DNA of 64,000 bases from contig CP136063.1 in assembly GCA_032622095.1 (NCBI GenBank), positions 11,079,814 to 11,143,813 on the forward strand, written 5' to 3'. The first letter of the stretch is position 1; every line of letters starts with the position of its first letter. The notes beneath the pieces were generated by a model, which was given only the letters and a program-made list of their open reading frames with translations, did not search any database and was not told the origin of the DNA. This document shows positions 46,385-57,048 of the stretch, one piece after another. The translations under genes were made by a program, and so were the position numbers. The stretch is from Siphonodentalium dalli. Its lineage: Eukaryota > Mollusca > Scaphopoda > Gadilida > Siphonodentaliidae.

Positions 46385-47715
46385 GAGACTAAAACGCAGA
46401 ATGGGACGATGGGACGGGACGGTACGGGACGGTATTGGGACGGTATGGGATGGTATTTGGGACGGTGCGGGACGGTATTAGAAAACCGGCTGTTTATCAA
46501 TAATACAGCGTGTAGCGGCATCAAAATGGTTATATATAGTCGGTATTAACATGGCGTACAAGGAGCAACAATTTAATAGTCTCAATCGCCAACACAAAGC
46601 TCATATTATCGGCTAAAAATAGACACGTTGGAAATAGGCGATTACGGTCAAACGCAGAACGAAAATGTAAACACCAAATCACCCCATACATTCATATTTC
46701 CCTGTCCCACGGTGATATTTTTGCATAAAATGTTAGATTAACATCTTTTCGACATCACTGTAACATTTTATTGACCATAATCAAGATGAAAACAACATTT
46801 TTCGTCGATGGGACGGAAGCGAAATTGCAGAACGAAAATGTAAACAAACACCAAATCATCCCATGCATTCACATTTCCCCGTCCCGCGACGATATTTTTA
46901 CATAAAATGTTAGACTAACATCTTCTCGACATCATTGTAGCATTTTAATGACCATAATCAAGATTAAAACATGTTTTTTTTCGCTGATGGGACGGAAGCG
47001 GTAAAGCGCAGAACAACCGTAGGAAATTGCAGAACGAAAATGTAAACAAACACCAAATCACCCCATACATTCACATTTCCCCGTCCCACTGTGATATTTT
47101 TGCATAAAATGTTAGATTAACGTCAAATTGCAGAACGGGATTGGACGGTATTAGATAGGATGGGACGGTATAGAAAACGCAGAACAGCTAAGATGGACTG
47201 GCTGTTTATCAATAATACAGCATGTAACAGCACCAAAATGGCTCTATATGGTCATCAGTGCAGCATTTTATTGGTGATCCCATTTTATTGACCATAATCA
47301 AGATTAAAACATATTTTTTCGCTGATGGGACGGAAGCGGTAAAGCGCAGAACAACCATAGGAAATTGCAGAACGAAAATGTAAACAAACACCAAATCACC
47401 CCATGCATTCATATTTCCCAGTCCCACGGTGATATTTTTGCATAAAATGTTAGATTAACATCTTTTCAACATCACTGTAGCATTTTAATGACCATAATCG
47501 AGGTTAAAACTCCTTTTTTTGTCGATGGGACGGAACCTTTGGAAATTGCAGAACGGGATGGGACGGTATTAGATAGGATGGGACGGTATTAGAAAACGCA
47601 GAACAGCTAAGATGGACCCCATAACTGGCTGTTTATCAATAATACAGCATGTAGCAGCACCGAAATGGCTCTATATTGTCATCAGTGTAGCATTTTATTG
47701 GTGATCCCATTTTAT
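46385..47715 (+). repeat. Complex satellite: GGGACGGTAT and longer units
   Basis: Short GGGACGGTAT steps alternate with a longer unit. The long unit carries GCAGAACGAAAATGTAAAC, CACCAAATCACCCCATACAT and TTTTGCATAAAATGTTAG, at about 46675, 46852, 47053 and 47393. A third module (CTGGCTGTTTATCAATAATA) is at about 46487, 47200 and 47625. The arrangement is a higher-order repeat with a missing or added module in the last period. Confidence 0.85.
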
Positions 47716-47730
47716 TGGCCATACACTGAA

Positions 47731-49140
47731 AATGCCGATGTGGCGCTCCATCTACACACCGTTGAGGAGAGGATCAGAAGCCATTCGTGAAGGGTGAGCA
47801 CACTATGCACCACCGCAGTGGCATTTTAATGGCATTTGGAGTGACATGGCGTTTGAGACCACCTTCATGCGGTATGGTCATGGACCCTCAGGTATAATCG
47901 CCATCACACTGAACCCCGATAGTGTTCGCACTTGGAGTACAGTTTGAATACATGTAATTGCCTGATATACGATTTGGATTGTAATCGAGAGAAGGGAGGC
48001 GAATAAACTCAGACATGGCATAAAGTATCAAGTTCAAGAATAAAGGCTGACAAGGATGATCGAGATTCACTAAAACATAAGCTGGAGCTGTGCATTGACC
48101 CTGTTGATCCGGGACAGCATCCACAAGGGATCGGTAATGTGGAGTCCGGTCAAGTGACTTCCCATCCCTCCATCAATGTAGAAGGCCGTGGAACTTGGAC
48201 GAGAACAGATGATAAATTCCGAAAATGGTTGGCGGTCCAGTTTCCATAATATAATAAGCCAGAGCGTGAAAACAATTACAGCTAGTAGGCATATAAACAT
48301 TGGCAACGTACAAGTATTTGACACAAAAGTTATTTATGCGAGTGCATTGGGGTTAAAGTATAGTAAGGTGAGCTTGGATATTGATAACATCCTTTCGTAT
48401 GAGTTATCGTCCTAACCACCTTCAATGTTTGAGTCTGACGGACATATGAAGGAAGCAAAGTCCAAATCAAATATGAATAATGAGCTGCGTGTTGACATCA
48501 TAGCTGACGTACCAAAGGGTGGTGTCACTCATGCCACCTTCCTAGACGTTTGTGTAATATTATGGATAGTACGATGGCCATCGCTTGGGGTAGTGCAATA
48601 TTTCCTTGATAAATTTCGGCTTAATGAACTCAGCATCAAAGAATCGACGCGATTAGCCCGAGATAAAGGGGCTAGCAGAGTCTTTACATCAAGCAAAACA
48701 CGAGGTTATCCCCACAAAAAGTTATCCTGACAGTGAGTGACAACAAAGCACAGCTTATTGACGTGATTGTTCATTATCTCCAGGTGCACCAGGAGGAATG
48801 TTTTGCCAATACAAATAAACGGCTCGTAGTAATTGGAAAGGATCCCATTCTTATAGAGATTAATACGGGAATATGTATCAATAGGCGTGATCTCAGATCG
48901 ACACACTAAGCAGATACTCGTATTGTTCAACATGTTGCGAGAGGAGCAGATGACAACGACATATGTGTAATACTGGTAGCACCGGCAAAAGGGAGGAACA
49001 CAATAAACATCAATGAAACGCTCAAAGCTCACATGAATATCGCTCGTGACCTTTTAGCAATGCATGGACTCACAGCATGTGACACTGTCGCGGCTCTACA
49101 TGGCATAGGCAAATGAACTGTCCTTAATATTCTCAAAGTT
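47731..49140 (+). pseudogene. Transposon C gene remnant
   Basis: Scattered frames match transposon B in order. They are HTMHHRSGIFNGIW and MAFETTFMRYGHGPSGI (near 47800-47900), then NGWRSSFHNIISQ, VIYASALGL and MFESDGHMKEAKSKSNM (48425). FLDVCVILWIVRWPSLGVVQ, ARDKGASRVFTSS, PAKGRNTININE and AMHGLTACDT follow (about 49070). It has many stops and frameshifts. The N-terminal zinc modules, the first aspartates and the Cys8 tail are absent. Confidence 0.8.
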
Positions 49141-49145
49141 GTAAG

Positions 49146-49366
49146 TCACAATCTAACATATATTGGCGTGCCATCCGTTTCAATAGACAAATTTGGCTGT
49201 GAGATAGCCCTGTCGTACACTTGGGGATTTATTTTAAACACATGACCTATGATTTTTCTACCATTTTCGTGATTAACTGGTGTCAATCTAGCCGGGTAAA
49301 CATCACTGATATGGCCTGCAGCCTTCAATTCAGTGAATTTGGCCGAAACGTTAAAGGAATACGGTC
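49146..49366 (-). CDS. Possible host exon, unknown protein
   Basis: The minus strand has a strong 3' splice acceptor: a T-rich tract then CAG, directly before GACCGTATTCC at 49366. An open frame follows to a TGA at 49146-49148. The peptide contains KFTELKAAGHISDVYPARL and ISQPNLSIETDGTPIYVRL; I do not recognise it. It could be the last exon of the gene whose THAP-like first exon lies at 51000, but this link is only proximity and strand. Confidence 0.4.
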
Positions 49367-49509
49367 CTGAAAAAAACAATAATATTTTCTTTCAATATAC
49401 CGATAATATATATATAAAATGTCCATTGGGCGCATATAATCTAATATTCGGCCGCCAATCGTTATTTTTATAACGACTAAATTTTTTTCGAAATTAGCCG
49501 AAGATTTTG

Positions 49510-49600
49510 TTGTAGACGTAGTCACGTGATCGGCCCGATCACGTGATTGTCACATGTAAACAGAAGCATAGCACGTGATCGATCACGTGATAACTCATTG
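49510..49600. promoter_or_regulatory. Cluster of CACGTGATC palindromes
   Basis: GTCACGTGATCGGCCCGATC and GCACGTGATCGATCACGTGA overlap within about 90 bp, giving four CACGTG E-boxes in palindromic pairs. It lies between the two possible host exons. It might be a bHLH-type binding cluster or merely a nested palindrome. Confidence 0.45.
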
Positions 49601-49994
49601 ACAACGCATAGATACGCATCGGCGGTATTTTAAGTTTGCATGTAGTCGATCGCGGCATTTGAAGATTGTCGTGTTATCACACTGCGAATGCAAAACTTCG
49701 CCGAAAACATCGCCGTTCTCGTAATTAACTGTCTTTATCGTGTTATTATTATTATATGCATCGCGATGTGCTGTTACTATAAAGCCATGCCTGTATATTA
49801 TTCAGTTTGGCGCGCATTTATCTATATAAACACGTGCTCGTATTTATATATTTGTTTTCGTTACCTGAATAGTCCAAGTTATATTATATATTATATATTC
49901 ATATAAAGATTGCATATATATGCGAATACTTGCACAGTTATTAGGCAATTATCATCTCGTAAACATTCCAATTTCCAGATGCCCTTAGTCGTGT

Positions 49995-50845
49995 GTGAAT
50001 AAAGAGCGTTTCGTTTTAATTTATCGTAACGCGGTAAAACCAAAAAAATCGGTTTATTGCTGTCGGATTTAATCAATTATAATCAATTCATTCATTACCA
50101 ATATGATATGATAAATTCATTTTTTCTTGGTTATGAATCATGTATATATTAGGGCAATATGGTGTTTATATATATTTCGGAATATTGCTTCCCACACCCC
50201 AACAATCTTGCCGACTGTCACTGATGGAAATTCACTGCGTCTATGCATGGTTATTGGCCTATAAAATTAGCACTCTAGTGATGCGGTCTATTGAATATCC
50301 AGGTCATAAATCGACCTCTATGTGTCAATTACGCATAACAATAGGATTATAAAATATATAAACGTTCGCCGTGGTTCGTTTAAACATCCAATCATATATA
50401 ACACTTTTTGAAGGAGGGATAATAATCCAGTTTAATATGTAATCACATATACAAGCACTCTTTATTCGAAATATATCGTAATAGTGAACGCTCTTTATTG
50501 CGTCAAGGTAAAGAGACTCGACTTAGAACAATTGTCATCGTGAGTGTTTACTGATTACACAAATACAGGTCAATACAATCATGTACACGAACTTCCGATA
50601 TGCATGCTTTATATATCCTTCAAAGTCATAGCAATTTCCGCTTTATTAAACTCTTTTTATTCGTACCATATTAGGAAAACTATTAACATGGAACGCTCTT
50701 TATTGAGCCATGGTGAAGGAAATGGGGACTCGACTTAGAACAGTTGTCATCGTGAATTATTCATCAACATACTCCCCACTTTAACTGCAACTGTATGTAT
50801 TCGTAACCATGACTGACTCGTCAAATTAAACGCTCTTTATTTGGT
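49995..50845. repeat. Dispersed ATAAAGAGCGTT copies, both orientations
   Basis: ATAAAGAGCGTTT is at about 49999. Complementary copies (AACGCTCTTTATT) are at about 50488, 50692 and 50828. Copies at 50.5 and 50.7 kb are followed by matching phrases (GGGACTCGACTTAGAACA, TTGTCATCGTGA), so a longer unit of about 200 bp is repeated. Confidence 0.7.
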
Positions 50846-51000
50846 GTATGTAATCGGTTCTGATTTTGCGCAACGGGTTTCCCACAGGAATCCCGCCAAA
50901 TGTCACGTAAACGATCATCGTTTGGAAATGAATACAGCATTATACCTAACCGAGAGTCACTAGACCGGCCACAGCCGAAAACACTGCATTTATATGGCAT
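50818..51000 (-). CDS. THAP-like zinc-finger exon (partial)
   Basis: It starts at the ATG at 51000. The peptide opens MPYKCSVFGC and continues YSFPNDDRLRDIWRDSCGK, the beginning of a THAP (C2CH) domain: C-x4-C, then a hydrophobic-SFP step and a conserved tryptophan. The second Cys/His pair is missing before the stop at 50818-50820. So either it is spliced to another exon or it is truncated. THAP domains bind DNA and occur both in host regulators and in P-type transposases; the context does not decide. Confidence 0.55.
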
Positions 51001-51009
51001 TGTCACGAA

Positions 51010-51689
51010 TGAATGATTGTAAATACGGGAAACTGAATTGCTTTATTCTCTGATCCAATTAAATAACATGAATGGATATTGAGAAAACGAAATTATATAC
51101 ATAAGATGGACAGAATAACGAAAAGTATTTATATACAAAATATACAGTGACATATATACAACATCGCGAACACGCACCCGAATAAAGTTCACATGCCGGC
51201 TCGTGTTTTTATAAGCTTTATTTTTGACACGAAAGTGTTATCTACCCCGCTCAATCGGCCTTCTATAGTTTTTGTCAAAACATTAACTTTCCAAACAGCA
51301 CTTAAGACAAATCACAAGTGAAGATAACTCACCGCGCGATGACAATTCACCACGTGTACACAATGCTATTGATATGCCCCGCAGTAATTCCATTACACTA
51401 TCGCGCTGATAATTAACTCCGACTCCGATTCCCTGTTTTTAATTAGTTTACCTCGCTTGACGTCATGCGAGGTTTTGCGACGGAGATAGCCGACAACCGA
51501 TGGTGGTATTATTTATTTATTTCTCGGCTTATTTATTACGCGATTTTTATGGGAATTGGATCATTGTGATCACAATAGGGGTGGCTTTCCGACGGAGTTT
51601 TGTTGTTTCATGAGGATAGTAATCCTTTAACACTGTCGCCTATGGGAAACCATTTAGTTCCGTGATTCCGGTAGTGTAGACTCACATGT
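51010..51689. other. Intergenic, no gene recognised
   Basis: Nothing coding was recognised. There is a CpG-containing stretch at 51440-51560 and short hairpins only. Confidence 0.45.
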
Positions 51690-51943
51690 AGGCTGTGTAA
51701 TCATATATCGTTTCGTGAATGGTGCTTCTAAACACAACCACATATTTAGACGCACGTTTATTCAACATAATATGATATTTCCCTCGTCCTTTGTTCGAAT
51801 GATACTTGATCCTTCATTAACGTGAACTACATAATTTACAGTTACACTGTGCTAATGGTATTCGGTTCGAATTAGATCAGATTATCTATATATATTGATA
51901 CAGCCACTTCACGTGATAAACATTGGGTATAACCTTATATACA
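51690..51943 (+). promoter_or_regulatory. Upstream region of ZNF2, cut off by a Mutator-like element
   Basis: It is collinear with 37406-37680 upstream of ZNF1 (ATCGTTTCGTGAATGGTGCT, TTCGGTTCGAATTAGATCAG, ACGTGATAAACATTGGG). The homology resumes only after the MULE, at 54136, just before the ZNF2 ATG. So the presumed promoter is now 2.2 kb from the coding sequence. Confidence 0.6.
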
Positions 51944-52210
51944 CGTAGGACGGTATCCAGCTAACTGGGACCTTGGCTAACTGGGACCTTCAGATATATT
52001 ATTAATCATTTCATTAAAATAAATTTTTATTAAGTCATGAGAAAGTTAAAAACAAATGAAATGTTAACATTTTAGATAAATAACATTAAACAAAACAGTA
52101 AAAACACAATAAAAACGCTATACAAGTCTGCTGGTTTTGCTGTTCTGTGTAGCACGATGGAGGCTGTAGCACTGTATCTGCATGTATATACCCATACTGG
52201 TATGCTGTAT

Positions 52211-52989
52211 TTACTCTCTGTCACCCATGTCACGCATATCTGGTTCTTCAACTGGTGAGAATACCTGAGTGCATTCTCTGTCACGCCTGTCTGGTTCTGG
52301 AACTGGTGCTAATAACTGAGCGGATTCTGTGAGCAGTTGACTGGTTGAGACCCCTTTGGCGTCGTATTTGTCCCATAGGCTGAAGATTTTCCCCTGCATT
52401 ACCATGGTGTTCTTCTTCTGGCGACGCTTCAACTTTCCTTCACTCACCATCTTAATTGTTGTCGGAATCTCCTTGGCTTCTTGATACAAAAGAGTCAGGA
52501 GGAGATACAGTGGTAAGTAACCGTAAGTTCGCCTTCACCGCTCTCTGGTTGAGTTTATTGTGCCATCCTTCGACATCATTGTTGGTTCTTATGCTGCGTC
52601 CGAAGACTGACCATTCATCAACTGACCATATGGAGCTCTTTATCCAGGTTTTCTCAACGTATGCCATATAGTTGCTGACATGAGGTACCTGGCTGTCTAC
52701 CTTTGCCTTCAGTCTGTCGAATGCGGCTGGGATGTCGGCGGCAGGCAGGAATGGAATGGACATGACGCGTCGGGGATGTTTGTGGATTCGGTCTCTTCTG
52801 TTGTAAGCAATCTGCAGCTTCTCGACTTGTAGATGTCGCCATAACGCTTGCCCAAAGTGGAAAGAACAGCCGTGGATGATTGGGTCGTTGAAGACGGCTC
52901 TGATGCCTTGCCATAGTCCAGCCTCAAAGTCGAGCACGAACGTTGTCACTCTCGTTGAAGGAAGGTGTGTTAACACGGCTTCGAAAACC
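52211..52989 (-). pseudogene. MULE transposase fragment
   Basis: A splice-acceptor-like T-rich tract and CAG precede GTTTTCGAAGCC at 52989. The frame reads TFVLDFEAGLWQGIRAVF (probable catalytic aspartate region), GCSFHFGQALWRHLQ (the C/H motif typical of MULE transposases) and RTNNDVEGWHNKLN. A frameshift near 52510 separates the C-terminal stretch (LLYQEAKEIPTTIKMV, then a low-complexity RD/E-rich tail). Upstream exons are missing. Confidence 0.8.
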
Positions 52990-53235
52990 TGAAAATAAAT
53001 TATAGTTGATTTGAAAATTTTACATTTAGTTCTGCTCTTTATTAATTCTGCTTCATTATTTATTTATTATTTTGTAAATTTGTAAATCAATAACAATAAA
53101 TATTTAAATTCAAGTAAGCTGACAATGATTAGATCACAAGATCAAATGGACCAACTGATTAAAACAACAATCGCTTTCAAAACAAACTCACACCTTCACT
53201 GTGAATGCCATGAGTAACAATCACTTTATTGCATC

Positions 53236-53763
53236 TTAAAGATGGATTATCTCTTTGTAAACATGTATTATATAGTTACCGGGGTATAAAATATTATATT
53301 TGAATCGAAGACTGCTGTCCGGAAATGCTTCTATCGATTAATATAATTTTTTTTTCGAATATTTTCTGGTCTAAAAAGGTGTGTTTGTTCAGCTAACGAA
53401 CAATAGTGGTTACTGTTAACAGAGACCAGAAATTATATTGTGCAATTTTGTCACAAATAAACTTTAATTATACAAATTATCGCTTATATCTGTGGAACAA
53501 AACAATACAAACAACCAATATGTGACATTTGACATTCGTTGCGTAGCCGTAGGAACAGCCCAGTGCTCTATATCGCAATACGGTCTCATCCGAATGGTCG
53601 GTTCTAAAAATAGTAACATAAATGGGCCCGATTTAATATTCGAAATAAAATCAATATTAATTGATAGAAGCTTTTCCGGACATAGGTCTTCAGTTCATAT
53701 CTATTATTTTATACCCACGCAACTATTTAAAATTTGTTATTTAAAGAGATAATCCATCTTTAA
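53236..53763 (+). mobile_element. TTAA-flanked MITE, intact reference copy (copy 3)
   Basis: 528 bp including both TTAA targets (53236-53239, 53760-53763). The TIRs are AGATGGATTATCTCTTT and its inverse, with a weakly palindromic interior: TATCGATTAATAT-like and TATTAATTGATAG blocks mirror each other. The small frames inside are not conserved as proteins. It is nested in the MULE, so it inserted later. The flanks share TGTGAATGCC and ATCACTTTATTG on both sides, a possible older direct repeat. Confidence 0.85.
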
Positions 53764-54162
53764 ATGTGAATGCCCATAATAACCATCACTTTATTGACTT
53801 TATTAACAATAAATATTCATAGAAATATATAAGATACAAATGAGAAATTAAAATAGTGACAGTTTTATAGATTGACAATATATTTGTTTTCATTTTATTT
53901 TATTAAGTCAGGTTGAAACAAATCTAAAACATTTTTGAAGCAATAACATAAATAAAACCAACAATATTCTATTATCAATGTTCTATTCTACTAATATATT
54001 TAATAAATATAACCAAGGTCCCAGTTAGCCAAAGGTTCCAGTTAGCCAAGGTCTCAGTTGGTCATGGTCCCAGTTAGCCAAGGTCCCAGTTAGCCCAAGG
54101 TCCCAGTTAGCCAAGGTCCCAGTTAGCTGACATTCCGTAGGACTATCTGATTATTCCACACG

Positions 54163-55260
54163 ATGGGAGATGCTAACCTCAATGACCACGATACCGCCCA
54201 CACGGGGAATAAACGACATAGTTGTGACGTATGCAGGAACTGGTTCACCCGATCGGGTAGCTTGATGACACATAAGAAAATCCACACCGGAGATAAGCCT
54301 TACTGTTGTGATATATGCGGGAAATCATTTAATGATACGTCCAACTTGGTGAGACATACGAGAATCCACACTGGAGATAAGCCTTACTGGTGTGATATAT
54401 GTGGGAAATCATTTAATCATTCTAGCAACTTGGTGGGACATAAGAGAATCCACACTGGAGATAAGCCTTACTGTTGTGATATATGTGGGAAATCATTCTC
54501 TCAATCGAGCCAGTTGGTGAGACATAAGATAATCCACACCGGAGATAAGCAGTACCATTGTGATACATGCGGGAAATCATTTAATGATTCGAGCGACTTG
54601 GTGAAACATAAGAGAATCCACACAGGAGATAAGCCTTACCATTGTGATATATGCGGGAAATCATTTAATCATTCTAGCAACTTTGTGGGACATACGAGAA
54701 TCCACACTGGAGATAAGCCTTACTGGTGTGATATATGTGGGAAATCATTTAATCATTCTAGCAACTTGGTGGGACATAAGAGAATCCACACTGGAGATAA
54801 GCCTTACTGTTGTGATATATGTGGGAAATCATTCTCTCAATCGAGCCACTTGGTGAGACATAAGATAATCCACACCGGAGATAAGCAGTACCATTGTGAT
54901 ACATGCGGGAAATCATTTAATGATTCGAGCGACTTGGTGAAACATAAGAGAATCCACACAGGAGATAAGCCTTACCATTGTGATATATGCGGGAAATCAT
55001 TTAATCATTCTAGCAACTTGGTGGGACATAAGAGAATCCACACTGGAGATAAGCCTTACTGTTGTGATATATGTGGAAAATCATTTACTAACTCGTGCAA
55101 TTTGGTGAGACATAAGAGAATCCACACCGGAGATGAGCCTTACCATTGTGATATATGCGGGAAATCATTTAATCAATCGGGCACCTTGACAAAACATAAG
55201 AGAATGCACACCAGAGATAAGTCCACATACATCTCTCCAAATGGAGTTCGTGACGTTTAA
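54163..55260 (+). CDS. C2H2 zinc-finger protein ZNF2 (365 aa)
   Basis: The start is the ATG at 54163 (MGDANL), only 20 bp after the MULE target duplication. It is one exon with twelve 28-residue C2H2 fingers with HTGDKP linkers. Fingers 2-5 and 6-9 are a four-finger tandem duplication (336-bp period) with very few differences. The C-terminus after the last finger is [12 protein letters not shown]. The open frame is intact. It is probably a nuclear DNA-binding regulator and a paralogue of ZNF1. Expression is doubtful if the promoter is upstream of the MULE. Confidence 0.9.
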   Translation: MGDANLNDHDTAHTGNKRHSCDVCRNWFTRSGSLMTHKKIHTGDKPYCCDICGKSFNDTSNLVRHTRIHTGDKPYWCDICGKSFNHSSNLVGHKRIHTGDKPYCCDICGKSFSQSSQLVRHKIIHTGDKQYHCDTCGKSFNDSSDLVKHKRIHTGDKPYHCDICGKSFNHSSNFVGHTRIHTGDKPYWCDICGKSFNHSSNLVGHKRIHTGDKPYCCDICGKSFSQSSHLVRHKIIHTGDKQYHCDTCGKSFNDSSDLVKHKRIHTGDKPYHCDICGKSFNHSSNLVGHKRIHTGDKPYCCDICGKSFTNSCNLVRHKRIHTGDEPYHCDICGKSFNQSGTLTKHKRMHTRDKSTYISPNGVRDV

Positions 55261-55771
55261 TATATTCGTCACAGGAGAATTTGAAACAATCTTAGATTCC
55301 GATGACAGAGCAGAAAAAGAGGGCGGAATTAATCTTCCTATTAAATTAGCGTTGCACTATGAACTTTATGATCGGAAGTCTTTGCTAAAATTGTATGCGG
55401 CATGCAGTGGATTTCGCGCATACAGTTTGGTCAAAGCTCATGGGATGATAACCCCAGTGACACCGATGTACCTAGGGAAGTTCTGCCAAACAGAGAAACA
55501 ATCACTGTAACACAAGGAGGAGGTCATTGCAAATATGTTTGCAACTAAAAAAATAACAATATTAAAATACAGGCAATCCAAGAAGTACGGGACTTACAGA
55601 TATTTCTGTCCTGACTATCAAAGACAAACGTCTTATGAAACAGCCCCTCATGCCAAAATAATGCACAACACAAATTTAACTGCTTACCATTTTTTGTGCG
55701 ACATGCTTCAACAAAGATAATGTTCAGTTGGGGCACCCACCCTGAAATTTCACAGTTTGATTCTAAATGAC
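55261..55771 (+). other. Downstream flank of ZNF2, duplicated near ZNF1
   Basis: It is the inverse-orientation homologue of about 35350-36142. Shared blocks are ACAATCTTAGATTCCGATGA, AGTACGGGACTTACAGAT and CTGTCCTGACTATCAAA. Here the GATGTA...CAATCACTGTAACAC segment is single-copy, whereas near ZNF1 it has expanded. Frames across it are not conserved as proteins. Confidence 0.7.
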
Positions 55772-55774
55772 TTA

Positions 55775-56730
55775 TAGTCCAGACGCCAAGTCTGAAAAGG
55801 GCTCTATTTTAGGAGTTAGTTCAACCGGTCACCAAGAAAATTTCCACGTGTTGCCTGTTGTGGGGGACTACAGTGCGGTCCATGCAAGGGTGGATGTAAT
55901 TTCTGAAAGTGATGCAATTTTTTTCTATTCATGGTTTTTAATTGAATTAAGCCTTAAATTACCATAAACTGAAAACTCAAACTACAGATGACAGTTTATG
56001 TCATTTTGGCATTATTTTCCTTCAAAGTCTTAGTAATAGATGTATTATTCCACATCGCCACACAAGATTTTGGAAAATAAATACTATTTTCGAAAAAAAA
56101 ATATTTAAGAGTTTTTTTTGGGCAAATATTTGCTTTCGTTTCAATTTATTTCTGAAACTGATGGCACACAGCTTGTAATCTCCCTAATGAATTCTTGTGT
56201 CAAAGCGTAATAAATTTCTACAATAAACTGGGAAGTCAAATTGCCAGATACAAACTTCAGATAGTGCCTCTAATGATTATTGTTTGTAAAAAATATAACC
56301 CTCCCCCCTAAAAGTAGAAAAATTGTCATTTTTTGCAGTTTCGTTAAAAAGACGCTTGTTCTGTAATATTACAATGGAAATACACCCGTACCCGATATTA
56401 CAGTGTTCACAATGTCACCGGAGGGTCAAGTAAGTACCGAGCTGTAGCTTTAAACCAAACCTTTGGATTGCATATAAATATTAAAGACGGCTTCTACATC
56501 CAATAAGCGAAATCAGACCATACGGATGTGATCAATTTATATTTAGTTGCAGGACTTAAAACCCAAGTTTGAACAACTTTTGTATGTCTAGAAGTTCATA
56601 CAACAACTGAAAAAAGTTAACTTTCATAGTTTCGTAAAGTAATATAATCCTGAGTTATAGGAATTTACATGTACAACAAGCACTTAACTGGCAATATTAT
56701 TTTGTTGTGTGAAAAAGTTATTTTTCGCCA
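55775..56730 (+). repeat. Left long TIR of transposon D
   Basis: It mirrors 60195-61143. Shared blocks include GGGTGGATGTAATTTCTGAA, CACACAAGATTTTGG and GCAAATATTTGCTTTCGTTT, plus CCATACGGATGTGATCA. A motif of TTTCGTTTCAATTTATTTC facing its complement shows arms of comparable age. There is no gene inside. Confidence 0.85.
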
Positions 56731-57048
56731 TCATTCATCGTTATCCGCTTAAAATAACCATAAACCGAAAACTCGAACTAGCTATGACAAGTTATGGCTT
56801 TATGGCATTACTAATCATCATTATGTTAAAATAAAGATTCCATATGTCGTCGTTACAACACAAGCTCTAATAGTTATACTGATTTCGAAAAATACTCAAT
56901 GAAGTGCATTTTTAGGGCTAAAATCAGCGTTCGATTGATTATTGTTTTCTAACTGATAGTGCCCGCTTTGTAATTTTCCGGAAAATTCCTGGTACCAAAC
57001 CTTAATAATTTGCTGCATTTAACTGGAGATTACAGTGATTCAATTGAA

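Larger units (their letters stand above)
44977..49140 (+). mobile_element. Transposon C, Academ-like, left end plus decayed gene
   Basis: The left end TAGTCTAGCAGCCAAGT and the following ACCCAAAATTCTCTGTTA match the 5' TIR of transposon B. Gene remains homologous to B lie at 47731-49140 in the same relative orientation. CRE-like and satellite arrays occupy the space between. No right TIR was found, so the right part is deleted and the end is given at the last homology. Confidence 0.6.
51952..54135. mobile_element. Mutator-like element (MULE) with 8-bp target duplication
   Basis: CGTAGGAC occurs at 51944-51951 and 54136-54143. The TIRs begin GGTATCCAGCTAACTGGGAC and, inverted, GGAATGTCAGCTAACTGGGA. 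Both continue as tandem copies of GGCTAACTGGGACCTT, two on the left and about five on the right. Inside are a partial MULE transposase and, nested, MITE copy 3. The size (2.2 kb with the MITE) and broken gene indicate a non-autonomous copy. Confidence 0.85.

Noticed and set aside
49510-51010. CRISPR-like array from repeated 12-mers
   Set aside because: Copies are few, irregularly spaced and in both orientations, in an animal genome; no repeat-spacer pattern.
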